Assembly: GCF_900141865.1 (NCBI RefSeq) | Contig: NZ_FQYW01000003.1 | Span: forward strand, 162,133 to 226,132 | Reading direction: 5' to 3' | Length of the DNA: 64,000 bases | Origin: Anaerovibrio lipolyticus DSM 3074 | GTDB lineage: Bacteria; Bacillota; Negativicutes; Selenomonadales; Selenomonadaceae | Shown: in pieces, positions 35,804 through 44,543 of the stretch | How the letters are laid out: the number at the start of each line of letters is the position of its first letter | Position numbering within the stretch: the first letter of the stretch is position 1 | Notes under the pieces: generated by a model | The model's database searches: none | Told to the model about the DNA's origin: nothing | Seen by the model: only the letters and a program-made list of their open reading frames with translations | Program-made: the position numbers and the translations under genes

Positions 35804-37422
35804 AAACACAGGATGTGTCTGTAAATGACCTTTCTTGGAAAATCGAATATCATGCTGACCGCTGTACCATGTGCGGCAGCTGCGTGGCCACCTGTTCCTT
35901 CAAGGCTATTGAGGTAAAGACCCAGGCCCAGTCCATCGTGGTATCTACGGATAGCCAGCCAAATCCGGAGCATCGTCATATTGCCCGTCCTATTATTACC
36001 CAGAAGGCAAGTCTTACTGACTATTGTCGTGGTTGTGGCATGTGCGAAAAGGTGTGCCCTAACAACGCCATTCGTCCTGTACGCAATGTGGACACTCGCC
36101 AGGTGCTCCTTTCCAAGGACAGCGGTCCAATTAAGCGTGGTGGCCGTACAAATCTTAATGCTCAGCGTACATTGGACAGCATTGTGGTTGGCCGTATTTC
36201 TCAGATGACAGACCCTTCCCTGGATTCTGCCCGCCATACCTTTGATATTCGTTCCCCGTTGGGACGTGTTCTTTCACCAAAGGAGCTGCCCTTCAGACTG
36301 GAAAATGGCAAGATGGTTATGGACCACAAGGCTCCACCTGTAAACTGGATTTATCCTCTTATCTTTTCTGATATGTCCATCGGTGCTCTGTCCACTCGTG
36401 CCTGGGAGGCTGTGGCCTTGGCCTGTGCCTATCTCAACGAAAAGTGCGGTCTGCCAGTTCGTATGAGCTCCGGTGAGGGCGGTATGCCGGTTAAATTAAT
36501 GGAATCAGATTATCTAAAATATTTTATCTTGCAGATTGCCTCCGGTCATTTTGGCTGGAACCGTATTATAAAGGCAATTCCCCACATGGTAACGGATCCT
36601 GCCGGTGTACTTATTAAAATTGGACAGGGTGCAAAGCCAGGTGATGGCGGTCTTTTGCCGGCAGCCAAGGTTGCAGAGCATGTACAGGCCATTCGTGGTG
36701 TTCCAAAGGCAACCCTTTCCTCACCACCAAATCATCAGGGCCTATATTCAATAGAAGAATCTGTGCAGAAGATGCACTTATCACTGAATGCCGCTTTTGG
36801 CTTCAGAGTACCTGTTGCCATTAAATGCGCGGCTTCTGCCACTTCCGTATCCGTATATAACAATTTGCTCCGTGATCCCTATAAGATTTGCGGTGGCTTC
36901 TTCCTGGATGGTATTCAGGGCGGTACTGGTGCTGCCAATGAGGTTTCCCTTGATCATACCGGTCATCCTGTGGTTTCCAAGATTCGCGATTGCTACAATG
37001 CGGCCGTTAAGCAGGGTCTTCAGGGTCAGATCCCTCTTTATGGCGGCGGTGGTATTGGTCTTACGGGCAATGCGGCAGCCGATGCCTTTAAGATGATCTG
37101 CCTTGGTGCCAACGGCGTATTTGTGGGCAAGGTGCTTATACAGCTTTTAGGCTGTGTGGGCAATGAACACGGTCGCTGTAATTCCTGTAATACTGGTAAG
37201 TGTCCAATGGGTATCTGTACTCAGGACCCACGTCTGGTTAAGCGTCTTGATGTGGATAAGGGTGCCCAGAAAATTGTGGATTATGTTCTGGCCTTTGATG
37301 CCGAGCTGAGAAAGCTGATGGCTCCTATTGGCAACAGCTCATTGCCTGTGGGACGCAGTGATGCCCTCGTTTCTACTGACAAGGCCATTGCGGACAAGCT
37401 GGGAATTCAGTATGTATGCTAA
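35791..37422 (+). CDS. Glutamate synthase, FMN-binding subunit with N-terminal ferredoxin domain
   Basis: The central synthase domain, where 2-oxoglutarate and ammonia become glutamate. Residues 25-95 carry two 4Fe-4S motifs (CTMCGSCVATC and CRGCGMCEKVC). The rest is the GltB TIM barrel: MSSGEGGMPVKL, IKIGQGAKPGDGGLLPAAKV, DGIQGGTGAANEVSLDHTG (FMN/substrate), GGGGIGLTGNAAADAFKMICLGANGVFVG and a 3Fe-4S site in CNSCNTGKCPMGICTQDP. Length 543. Overlaps the amidotransferase gene and is followed after 17 bp by the third subunit. Confidence 0.93.
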   Translation: MEAVKTQDVSVNDLSWKIEYHADRCTMCGSCVATCSFKAIEVKTQAQSIVVSTDSQPNPEHRHIARPIITQKASLTDYCRGCGMCEKVCPNNAIRPVRNVDTRQVLLSKDSGPIKRGGRTNLNAQRTLDSIVVGRISQMTDPSLDSARHTFDIRSPLGRVLSPKELPFRLENGKMVMDHKAPPVNWIYPLIFSDMSIGALSTRAWEAVALACAYLNEKCGLPVRMSSGEGGMPVKLMESDYLKYFILQIASGHFGWNRIIKAIPHMVTDPAGVLIKIGQGAKPGDGGLLPAAKVAEHVQAIRGVPKATLSSPPNHQGLYSIEESVQKMHLSLNAAFGFRVPVAIKCAASATSVSVYNNLLRDPYKICGGFFLDGIQGGTGAANEVSLDHTGHPVVSKIRDCYNAAVKQGLQGQIPLYGGGGIGLTGNAAADAFKMICLGANGVFVGKVLIQLLGCVGNEHGRCNSCNTGKCPMGICTQDPRLVKRLDVDKGAQKIVDYVLAFDAELRKLMAPIGNSSLPVGRSDALVSTDKAIADKLGIQYVC

Positions 37423-37439
37423 GGAAGGAGCGGTAAGAT

Positions 37440-39779
37440 ATGTTTAAAATTGATACAATGAAGGGACATGAGCGTATGTCCACCCAAGACCTGCTCCTTC
37501 AAATTGAAGAGGCTGTACGGTCTGGAGAAACTGAGTTTGAAATTGCGGCATCTGGTCAGCATGATATAGGTGGCCCTTTATGGAACAGTGACGGAAAAAA
37601 GCTTACCTTCCACGTTACAAATGCAGGTCAGCGTGTGGGCTCCATGTGTCTGCCAAATACGGAGATCGTGGTGGAGGGCTCCACCTCCGCTGATGTGGGC
37701 TGGCTTAATGCTGGTGGCGTTATCACCGTAAAGGGTGACGCTGGCGATACTGCAGGCCATTGCTCCGCTGGTGGTAAGATTTTCATCGGTGGCCGTGCTG
37801 GTACCCGCAGTGGTTCTCTGATGAAGCATGACCCACTTTACGAAGAGCCGGAGCTTTGGATTTTGAAAAATACAGGTTCCTTCTCCTTTGAGTTTATGGG
37901 AGGGGGCCGGGCCATCGTTTGTGGCTACGATTCAGAACAATTTGAGTCTGTTCTCGGCGAACGGGCCTGTGTAGGAATGGTAGGTGGCGTGGTTTACGTC
38001 CGTGGTCCTGTATCCACCTATCCAAAGGACATTAAATGTCTGGAGCTGGAGCAGGAGGATATTGATTTCCTCAACTCCGGCATGGATGAATTCCTTGGCA
38101 AAATAGAGCGTCAGGAGTTAAAGGGTGAGCTTTCCCAGTGGAGTCAGTGGAAAAAGCTCCGTCCTCTTACCTTTGAGGAAAAGAGTGCCACTCCATTAAA
38201 GAAAATGACTATGAAGGAGTTCCGCACCCAGGAATGGGTAAAGGGAGGTATTTTCTCTGACGTTGCCATGGATGATTTTGCGGTTCATAACACCATTTCC
38301 AATGGCCTTTATCGTTTACGAGTTCCAAGCTGGGATAATGCTAAGTATGCGGCTCCTTGTGAGTTCAGCTGTCCTACTGGCATCCCGACTCAGCTTCGCT
38401 ATAATTTGATTCGCCAGGGCAGACTTCAGGAGGCCATCGAGCTGGAGCTCCAGTATACACCGTTTCCAGGCTCTGTATGTGGCAGTGTTTGTCCAAATCC
38501 GTGTATGGATGGCTGTACCCGTGGCACCATTGATGAGGCAATTCAGATTGGTCCATTGGGCTATCTCTCTGCCTTTACCAAGGTTAAGAAGCCAGCTGTA
38601 TCCACCGGCAAAAAGGTGGGCATTGTGGGCGGTGGTGTAGCCGGCCTTTCGGCGGCCTGGCAGCTGGCCCGTAAGGGACATGAGGTATTCGTTTTTGATG
38701 ATGCAGAGAAAATGGGTGGTAAGCTGGAGCAGGTTATTCCTAGAGGCAGACTATCCCATGACCTTTTGGAAGCAGAATTAAAACGCATAGAAGAAATGGG
38801 TGTAAAATTTGTTCCAAATTGTAAGGTGGACAAGGATAGCTTTAAGCATTTCCAGGATACCTATGACGCAGTAATCATTGCCAATGGCGGGCATGAATCC
38901 CGTTACTTTAACTGGGAGGGCAAGGAGCTGCTTACTATGGGTCTGGATTTCCTTAAGAAGGTAAATCGTGGTGAAAATCCAAAGGTTGGCAAGCGTGTTG
39001 TGGTAATCGGTTGCGGTAACTCCGGTATGGACACCTGCCGTGCGGCCTTTGATATGGGGGCTGAATCCGTGGTGGCTGTGGATGTGCAGAAGCCGGCGGC
39101 CTTTGCTGATGAAATTCAGTATGTGGAAGGCCGGGGCGGCAAGCTGGTATGGCCATTTTTCACGGAGAAGATTACCAAGGATGGAGTTTATGCCAATGAT
39201 GGACGCTTTATACCAGCAGATGAGGTAATTGTATCCATAGGTGAGGCACCAATTTTGGATTTTCTGCCAGAGGATGATTCCATCAAGAAGTTCCGGGACA
39301 GCTGGCTGATTACCAATAAGGATAAATCAATTTTGCCGGGAGTCTTTGCTGCCGGTGATGTTATTAAGCCTGGTCGTTTAACCGATGCCATTGGTGATGG
39401 TATCAAGGCCGCTTACTATGCTGATCTGTATGTAATGGGAAAGGAATATGTTCCGTTCCCAGAAAAGGAAAAGATTCCGGCAGAGCGTCTTTCCAAGGCT
39501 TATTTTGAAAAGTGCCATCATTGCCAGCTGGGGGACCCGGCAGATGATCATACCCGTTGCGTAAGCTGCGGTACTTGCCGTGACTGCAAGATGTGTCTGG
39601 AATCCTGTCCGGAAAAGGCCATCAGCCGCATAGAAAATGAGGATGGCTCCTGGACCTATGTATCAGATCCAAATAAATGTATTGGGTGTGGTATTTGTGC
39701 TGGTGTATGCCCATGTGGCGTATGGAGCATAAATGACAATCCTGAACCAATAAATATGTATCGCACATATAACAAGTAA
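37440..39779 (+). CDS. Glutamate synthase, GXGXG-domain/NADPH oxidoreductase fusion
   Basis: A 779-residue fusion. Residues 1-210 form the right-handed helix of the GltB C-terminal (GXGXG) domain: GWLNAGGVITVKGDAGDTAGHCSAGGKIFIGGRAGTRSG. Residues 260-690 match the GltD small subunit: FSCPTGIPTQ and CGSVCPNPC for the Fe-S entry, VGIVGGGVAGLSAAWQLARKGHEV (FAD), VVVIGCGNSGMDTC (NADPH). The end has two ferredoxin-like motifs (CVSCGTCRDCKMCLESC, CIGCGICAGVC). So it both scaffolds the barrel and feeds electrons to it. GGAAGGAG precedes ATG 37440. The GXGXG-GltD fusion is less usual than separate genes. Confidence 0.92.
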   Translation: MFKIDTMKGHERMSTQDLLLQIEEAVRSGETEFEIAASGQHDIGGPLWNSDGKKLTFHVTNAGQRVGSMCLPNTEIVVEGSTSADVGWLNAGGVITVKGDAGDTAGHCSAGGKIFIGGRAGTRSGSLMKHDPLYEEPELWILKNTGSFSFEFMGGGRAIVCGYDSEQFESVLGERACVGMVGGVVYVRGPVSTYPKDIKCLELEQEDIDFLNSGMDEFLGKIERQELKGELSQWSQWKKLRPLTFEEKSATPLKKMTMKEFRTQEWVKGGIFSDVAMDDFAVHNTISNGLYRLRVPSWDNAKYAAPCEFSCPTGIPTQLRYNLIRQGRLQEAIELELQYTPFPGSVCGSVCPNPCMDGCTRGTIDEAIQIGPLGYLSAFTKVKKPAVSTGKKVGIVGGGVAGLSAAWQLARKGHEVFVFDDAEKMGGKLEQVIPRGRLSHDLLEAELKRIEEMGVKFVPNCKVDKDSFKHFQDTYDAVIIANGGHESRYFNWEGKELLTMGLDFLKKVNRGENPKVGKRVVVIGCGNSGMDTCRAAFDMGAESVVAVDVQKPAAFADEIQYVEGRGGKLVWPFFTEKITKDGVYANDGRFIPADEVIVSIGEAPILDFLPEDDSIKKFRDSWLITNKDKSILPGVFAAGDVIKPGRLTDAIGDGIKAAYYADLYVMGKEYVPFPEKEKIPAERLSKAYFEKCHHCQLGDPADDHTRCVSCGTCRDCKMCLESCPEKAISRIENEDGSWTYVSDPNKCIGCGICAGVCPCGVWSINDNPEPINMYRTYNK

Positions 39780-39844
39780 TATTTATATGGCGGGGACCAT
39801 CTGAAGGACATTTTTCGCCATATTATTGTAATACATCAATAAAA

Positions 39845-39884
39845 AGCGACCTACAGATTAATATCTGAAGGCCGCATTTTTTTG
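39845..39884. terminator. Bidirectional terminator between the glt operon and the DeoR-family gene
   Basis: Stem of GCGACCTACAGAT (39846-39858) with ATCTGAAGGCCGC (39863-39875), with mismatches, A-run before and T-run after. A second inverted repeat, ATATGGCG (39785-39792) / CGCCATAT (39816-39823), precedes it without a T-run. Confidence 0.7.
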
Positions 39885-39891
39885 TTATCAT

Positions 39892-40665
39892 TTAGTCATC
39901 ACACACGATAACTTCTATATTATGTTCTGCGAAGAATTCCTTATAACGGGCTGGCAGCTCCTTATCTACTACGATGCAGTCAATTTCGTCCAGATTGCAG
40001 AAGGAAATAAGGGATGCGGAATCAATTTTTGTGCTGTCCACCATGAGAATTTTCTTACCGGTTTTGTCCACCAGATAACGCTTGATATCACATTCCAGTG
40101 GAGAAGCAGTGGTAAGTCCGTTTTCTATGGATATACCCGTACTGGAAATGAAAATCTTGGAAATGTTGTACTGCTTCAGACAGTTCAGCACGCTTGGTCC
40201 CACAAAGGCCTTGGTAGGGGCGTAGATGGTGCCACCGGTGGCAATAATGTTGAATTTTGCAGATGCCGCCGCAATGTTTATAACGTGAATGCTGGCAGTG
40301 ACAATGGTAATGTTGTGCTTATCCTCAAGATAAGGCATCATGTGCATGGTAGTGGTACCGGAATCTATGCAAATAACATCGTCATCCTGCACCAGACTGG
40401 CTGCCATACGGGCAATTTTTTGCTTGTGAATCTTGTCACTGTTATCTTCTGCTGTCACGACCGGAGCTTTGGTCTGAGGAGCTTCCTGCTCCTGAAGCAC
40501 GATGCCACCATATACCTTGTTGATGGTGCCTCGCTTTTCCAGCTCGGCAATATCACGGCGTATGGTATTTTTGGATACATCAAAGGTGGTACATAGATCA
40601 TTAATAGAAATGCTTTTTTTCTCTTCAAGCAATTCCTGAATTTTACGGAGACGATTGATTTTCAT
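39892..40665 (-). CDS. DeoR-family transcriptional regulator
   Basis: An N-terminal DeoR HTH (RLRKIQELLEEKKSISINDLCTTFDVSKNTIRRDIAELEKRGTINKVYGG, residues 4-53) followed by the DeoR C-terminal sugar-phosphate sensor domain (DDVICIDSGTTTMHMMPYL, IIATGGTIYAPTKAFVGP, KILMVDSTKIDSAS). Length 257. Regulators of this type usually respond to phosphorylated sugars or glycerol 3-phosphate. It is alone and convergent to the glt genes, so its target is not shown by context; the glp operon 12 kb away is a candidate, as GlpR belongs to this family. Confidence 0.92.
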   Translation of the reverse strand: MKINRLRKIQELLEEKKSISINDLCTTFDVSKNTIRRDIAELEKRGTINKVYGGIVLQEQEAPQTKAPVVTAEDNSDKIHKQKIARMAASLVQDDDVICIDSGTTTMHMMPYLEDKHNITIVTASIHVINIAAASAKFNIIATGGTIYAPTKAFVGPSVLNCLKQYNISKIFISSTGISIENGLTTASPLECDIKRYLVDKTGKKILMVDSTKIDSASLISFCNLDEIDCIVVDKELPARYKEFFAEHNIEVIVCDD

Positions 40666-40901
40666 TCATTCACCTGTATTCTAACGAAAAATAAATTATT
40701 AAATACCCGTGTACAAAATCATCATAAAAAGTTGATAATGTTATGGGTATATTTGTGTTAATTATATCGTAATGCACAAGTTAATACAAGATAATTTATA
40801 AAAAAATACCAACAGTATATCATTTTTATAATTGTTAGAATATTCACTCATATTAATGCAAAATCGAAAGAGATAACCGCCATCATAGCAGCTTTTTACT
40901 T

Positions 40902-41013
40902 TATGGAAAATTTTAAACAAATGGGTTATAACACACAATGACGCTTTGGGTGTGTTGAAACGCTTGGTATGTATATTTTGCTTATGGCAAAATTTGAACA
41001 ACTGCGTTATAAT
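40902..41013 (+). repeat. Two imperfect direct repeats upstream of the Bcr/CflA exporter
   Basis: TATGG-AAA-TTT-AACAA-TG-GTTATAA occurs at about 40902-40931 and 40983-41012, 81 bp apart, each ending in a -10-like TATAAC or TATAAT. The arms AACACAC and GTGTGTT lie between them. They could be tandem promoters or paired operators for a regulator of the exporter. Confidence 0.45.
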
Positions 41014-41102
41014 GAATCCACGAACAATTATTTTATATGTATATCTTAGGGGAAGCTGATCAGGGATTGGCTTCTTTTTCTTTAAATTCAGGAGGTAGTT
41101 TA

Positions 41103-42290
41103 ATGAGTAAACCAAAGAGCTCTTTTTGGCTGGTTATATTTTTGGGAATAATGTCTGCCATGGCACCATTGGCTACAGATATGTATTTGCCAGCCCTGCC
41201 GGTGATGCAGGAGGATTATGCCATCAGCACTTCAATTGCACAGATGACCTTGACTATGACCATGCTGGGGATGTCCATCGGTCAGATATTTGCAGGACCT
41301 ATTAGCGATATGAAGGGGCGAAAGCTGCCACTTTTATTGGGAATGCTGGTATTTATGGCAGTGTCTGTAGCTTGTGCTGTGGCAACCAATATATGGGTTT
41401 TTCTGGCAGCCCGTTTTATCCAGGGCTTTGCCGGTGCCTGTGGAATTGTAATATCCAGAGCAATTGCCCGTGATATGTGTAAGGGTGCTGAGCTAACAAA
41501 ATTCTTTTCCATATTAATGATGGTAAATGGTCTGGCTCCTATTTTGGCTCCGGTTTTGGGCGGTCAGATACTGGCCTTTGGCAGCTGGCGCCATGTTTTT
41601 ATGGTATTGGCAATTATCGGTCTTGTTATGGCCGGGGCAACGGTAATCTTCAAGGAAAGTCTGCCTGTGGAGCGTAGACTGAAAAATATCAACAGAACTC
41701 TCTTGACCTTTCCTATACTTATGAGAAATAAGTATTTTATGGGCCATTGCTTTGTACAAATGTTTGAATTTGCTGCATTTTTTACATATATAGGCTGCTC
41801 ATCCTTTGTATTACAGGGTGTTTATGAGGTTTCCCCTCAGGTGTATAGTTATATTTTTGGCGGCATTGGTGCTTCCCTTTTGTTTACGGGGGGTATACCC
41901 AGCAAGTTAGCTGGCAGGGTACGGGACGAGATTATGCTGAAATATTCTCTATGTATTCAGGCGGTAATGTCGGCACTTCTGATAGGGGCCTTTTTCTTAA
42001 ATGCTCCCTTTGCAGTGATTGTAGCATTGCTTTTGTTTGCTGTAGCACCTTTATCTGTTGTGGGTGCCGCCAGCTTTTCCCTGGCCCTTTCATCCCAGGG
42101 CAGAAATGCGGGTAGTGCCTCTGCTATGCTGGGATGCTCCTCCATGATATTAGGAGCAGTAATGATGCCGATTGTGGGTATTTTTGGCACTGACAGTGGT
42201 GTTCCCATGGCAGTAATGATGCTTATAGGCTTTGTGCTGGCTATAATAACCTGTCAGTGGTATATTATTCCTGTACACAGTAATGAATAA
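41103..42290 (+). CDS. Bcr/CflA-family drug exporter (major facilitator superfamily)
   Basis: A 395-residue protein with 12 predicted membrane segments. Family features are TDMYLPALPVMQEDY at the end of TM1, GPISDMKGRKLPLLLG (MFS motif A) between TM2 and TM3, and RFIQGFAGACGIVISRAIARDM (motif C region). Bcr/CflA proteins export chloramphenicol-like, bicyclomycin-like or sulfonamide compounds by proton antiport, but the substrate cannot be read from sequence. GGAGG sets ATG 41103. The M18 peptidase gene follows after 48 bp. Confidence 0.88.
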   Translation: MSKPKSSFWLVIFLGIMSAMAPLATDMYLPALPVMQEDYAISTSIAQMTLTMTMLGMSIGQIFAGPISDMKGRKLPLLLGMLVFMAVSVACAVATNIWVFLAARFIQGFAGACGIVISRAIARDMCKGAELTKFFSILMMVNGLAPILAPVLGGQILAFGSWRHVFMVLAIIGLVMAGATVIFKESLPVERRLKNINRTLLTFPILMRNKYFMGHCFVQMFEFAAFFTYIGCSSFVLQGVYEVSPQVYSYIFGGIGASLLFTGGIPSKLAGRVRDEIMLKYSLCIQAVMSALLIGAFFLNAPFAVIVALLLFAVAPLSVVGAASFSLALSSQGRNAGSASAMLGCSSMILGAVMMPIVGIFGTDSGVPMAVMMLIGFVLAIITCQWYIIPVHSNE

Positions 42291-42338
42291 GGGGCTTAAT
42301 CTGAAATTTGAATAGGAGACTATATTGGAGGTAGGAAT

Positions 42339-43640
42339 ATGTACGGCGATATAATAGATTTATTGAAATTTATTAAGAAATCTCCCTCTCCCTGGCATAC
42401 AGCCAGTGCTGCCTCAGAGCAGCTTTTGAATGCAGGCTTTCAGGAGCTGGACTGGACTGAGGGCTGGGAGCTTCAAAGATATGGAAGGTATTTCACCAAG
42501 GTTTATGGCTCGTCTATTTTTGCCTTTACCTTGGGAAATGGTGATCTTACAGCCAAGAACAGTCTGAAGCTGGCAGCAGCCCATACGGATTTCCCCGGCT
42601 TTCGCATTAAGCCGGAGGCCGGTGTTATTAAGGATGGCTATGGTCTGTTGAATACTGAGGGATATGGTGGGGCTATATTATATTCCTGGCTGGATAGGCC
42701 GCTGTCTATTGCGGGGAAGGTGGTATTGGCGGGAAAGGATGCCATGAATCCCGTGACTGAGCTTATAGATTTCGCCCGTCCATTGATCACCATTCCGTCC
42801 TTGGCCATCCACATGAACAAGAAAATCAATGAGGGTGTGGCTCTTAATAAACAAAAGGATATGCTGCCATTGGCGGCAGTATTTGGTAAAGAAAATGGGA
42901 AGGATACAGCCAAGGCCTTTTTGGATGATCTGCTGGTAAGTGAGCTGGCTGTGTCCAAGGAGGATATTCTTTCATACGAGCTAAACATTTACCCTTACGA
43001 AGCCGGCTGTCAGTTGGGAGTGGCAGGAGAACTGGTTTCCTCACCACGCCTTGACAATATTACCTCTGTGGTAGCTTGTCTAAAGGGTATAACTGAAACA
43101 CTGGGGGCAGGACTAAATATAATAGCCCTTTTTGATAATGAGGAAATCGGCAGTCGTACCAAGCAGGGAGCAGCCTCGGCCAACCTTATGCAGCTTCTTG
43201 AGCGTATATATACCTGTATGGGTTATAGTCGGGAGCAGATGTGGCAGGGGATCAATGGTGGCTTTATGCTGTCTGTGGACGTTGCCCATGGTCTCCATCC
43301 AAATTATCCTGATAAGACTGATCCTACCAATCGTCCTTTGTTGAACGAGGGCTTTGTTATTAAGCAGGCCTCCTCTCAAAGCTACGCCTGTGATGCGGAG
43401 GCTGTAGCCATGGTAAAGGGCCTGTGCCGTCAGGGGAACGATATACCTTGTCAGCACTATGTTAATCGTTCTGATATGCCCGGAGGTGCTACTTTAGGTT
43501 CTATTGCATCTGCCCTGGTTCCTGTACGGACTGTGGATATAGGAGTACCTATTTTGGCTATGCACTCTGCCAGAGAGACTATGGGGGCAGCTGATCAAAT
43601 ATCATTGTGCCGGGTTATTAGGGAATTATTCCGGTATTAA
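42339..43640 (+). CDS. M18-family aminopeptidase
   Basis: A cytoplasmic dodecameric zinc exopeptidase that removes acidic or other N-terminal residues. AAAHTDFPGFRIKP (metal-binding His and Asp near residue 85), LDNITSVVAC (bridging Asp), LFDNEEIGSRTKQGAAS (catalytic Glu and metal Glu) and VDVAHGLHPNYPDK are present, so the metal site is complete. Length 433. GGAGG precedes ATG 42339. Confidence 0.93.
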   Translation: MYGDIIDLLKFIKKSPSPWHTASAASEQLLNAGFQELDWTEGWELQRYGRYFTKVYGSSIFAFTLGNGDLTAKNSLKLAAAHTDFPGFRIKPEAGVIKDGYGLLNTEGYGGAILYSWLDRPLSIAGKVVLAGKDAMNPVTELIDFARPLITIPSLAIHMNKKINEGVALNKQKDMLPLAAVFGKENGKDTAKAFLDDLLVSELAVSKEDILSYELNIYPYEAGCQLGVAGELVSSPRLDNITSVVACLKGITETLGAGLNIIALFDNEEIGSRTKQGAASANLMQLLERIYTCMGYSREQMWQGINGGFMLSVDVAHGLHPNYPDKTDPTNRPLLNEGFVIKQASSQSYACDAEAVAMVKGLCRQGNDIPCQHYVNRSDMPGGATLGSIASALVPVRTVDIGVPILAMHSARETMGAADQISLCRVIRELFRY

Positions 43641-43658
43641 GATTTCAGAAGCCAAGCA

Positions 43659-43713
43659 TTATCCACAGTTATCCACATTTTTTATGTGAATAACTGTTCA
43701 TAAGTGTGGATAA
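43659..43713. promoter_or_regulatory. DnaA-box cluster V (four exact boxes in 55 bp)
   Basis: TTATCCACA at 43659-43667 and 43669-43677 (+), TTATTCACA at 43685-43693 (-) and TTATCCACA at 43705-43713 (-): two direct boxes facing two inverted ones. It lies just after the M18 peptidase gene, 29 kb from oriC. This is the densest cluster in the window. From 43,714 to 44,040 the DNA is AT-rich and shows no convincing gene. Confidence 0.8.
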
Positions 43714-44043
43714 CTAGGGGAAAAATGGCGTAGGATTGTGTAAAAATAGTATTTTGCTTGTTGATAAAGTGGTACTTTTGGATAATATACCCAAAAATGT
43801 GCCACTTTTTTATTGGGTAAAATAGCCATATTGAATCACCTGCAGCTTATATAGATAGGTGTACAAAATATAACCATTAATAGCATAACAGTATATAGAT
43901 AAAGGCTTTATAGGGAGTATTATGTTTGGATTCAAAGGTAATGGTGGGAATGTTATGGAATAGTTTGAGTGCCTTATATATGCACATTTTGGAAGATGTT
44001 CCAAGAATTTTTAAAAAAAATCAAAAAAAATCCAAAAAGTTCC

Positions 44044-44072
44044 TTGACATACTCATAAGATAATCATATAAT
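44044..44072 (+). promoter_or_regulatory. Perfect consensus promoter of the candidate RNA at 44079
   Basis: TTGACA (44044-44049), 17-bp spacer, TATAAT (44067-44072). Transcription is expected from about 44079. Confidence 0.85.
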
Positions 44073-44078
44073 AAGACA

Positions 44079-44282
44079 TGTCAAAGGGAAAGCCAAGGAC
44101 AACATCTGATCCCCAGATAAAATCCTTTTTCTCCTGCTTGAACTTTGATATACCCCTTATATGCGACATTCCCCTGTGTCGCATATAAACCCCTCTCTTT
44201 TATTTACCCACTTTCATTATATAAATGAATGGAAGAAAAAGGCTGTAAAAACGAACGCCTATCGTTTTTACAGCTTTTTTCG
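44079..44282 (+). ncRNA. Candidate small RNA with C-rich loops
   Basis: About 204 nt between a perfect consensus promoter and a strong terminator. Hairpin 1: ATCTG (44104-44108) / CAGAT (44114-44118) with loop ATCCC. Hairpin 2: 12-bp perfect stem 44157-44168/44177-44188 with loop TTCCCCTG. Further unpaired TACCCC and AACCCC flank hairpin 2. Terminator: 13-bp perfect stem 44242-44254/44262-44274, then six T. Exposed C-rich stretches are used by Firmicute regulatory RNAs such as FsrA and RsaE to bind G-rich ribosome binding sites. A 36-codon frame at 44078 has no ribosome binding site. It does not show the end-to-end pairing expected of 6S RNA. Confidence 0.6.
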
Positions 44283-44359
44283 TGTCTAAAAATATATGGT
44301 TATCCATGTAGGCATTATTTTTTTATATGGAAGAATAGTAGGATTTAATCCTCCTCTTG

Positions 44360-44388
44360 TTGAATATAAGAAGTGAATTTGCTAGAAT
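44360..44388 (+). promoter_or_regulatory. Promoter of the marR-efflux operon
   Basis: TTGAAT (44360-44365), 17-bp spacer, TAGAAT (44383-44388). The resulting leader of about 150 nt contains a small hairpin (GTTGA/TCAAC near 44402-44416) and the dispersed repeat at 44420-44520. Confidence 0.6.
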
Positions 44389-44419
44389 TGAAGCTGTAAA
44401 TGTTGAAATAATCAACTTC

Positions 44420-44520
44420 TTTTTACTATGAAATCTTAGTGAATCGAATCTAAAGGATGAAGATGAACTTTAGATTTCGTGTAAGGGCTGATGAAAGCCC
44501 GTATGCTTTCATCTTGCTTA
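44420..44520 (+). repeat. Dispersed palindromic repeat, family R copy 1, in the marR leader
   Basis: About 100 bp with roughly 93% identity to the reverse complement of 63320-63418. It contains GATGAAAGC (44490-44498) / GCTTTCATC (44505-44513) as a hairpin with a CCGTAT loop, and a looser outer pair GAAATCTTAG (44430-44439) / CTTTAGATTTC (44468-44478). It also carries a reading frame from ATG 44457 (MKMNFRFRVRADESPYAFIL) that runs in frame into marR, although marR has its own start. Confidence 0.8.
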
Positions 44521-44543
44521 ATATATATTTCGGAGGCAAATTA

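Noticed and set aside
44078..44188. 36-codon open frame inside the 44079 RNA
   Set aside because: No ribosome binding site, and it runs through the strongest hairpin of the RNA.
44079..44282. 6S RNA
   Set aside because: Length is right, but the two ends do not pair into the long closing stem with a central bubble that defines 6S RNA.
44457..44543. N-terminal extension of MarR from ATG 44457
   Set aside because: The extension is entirely repeat sequence, and CGGAGG directly precedes ATG 44544.
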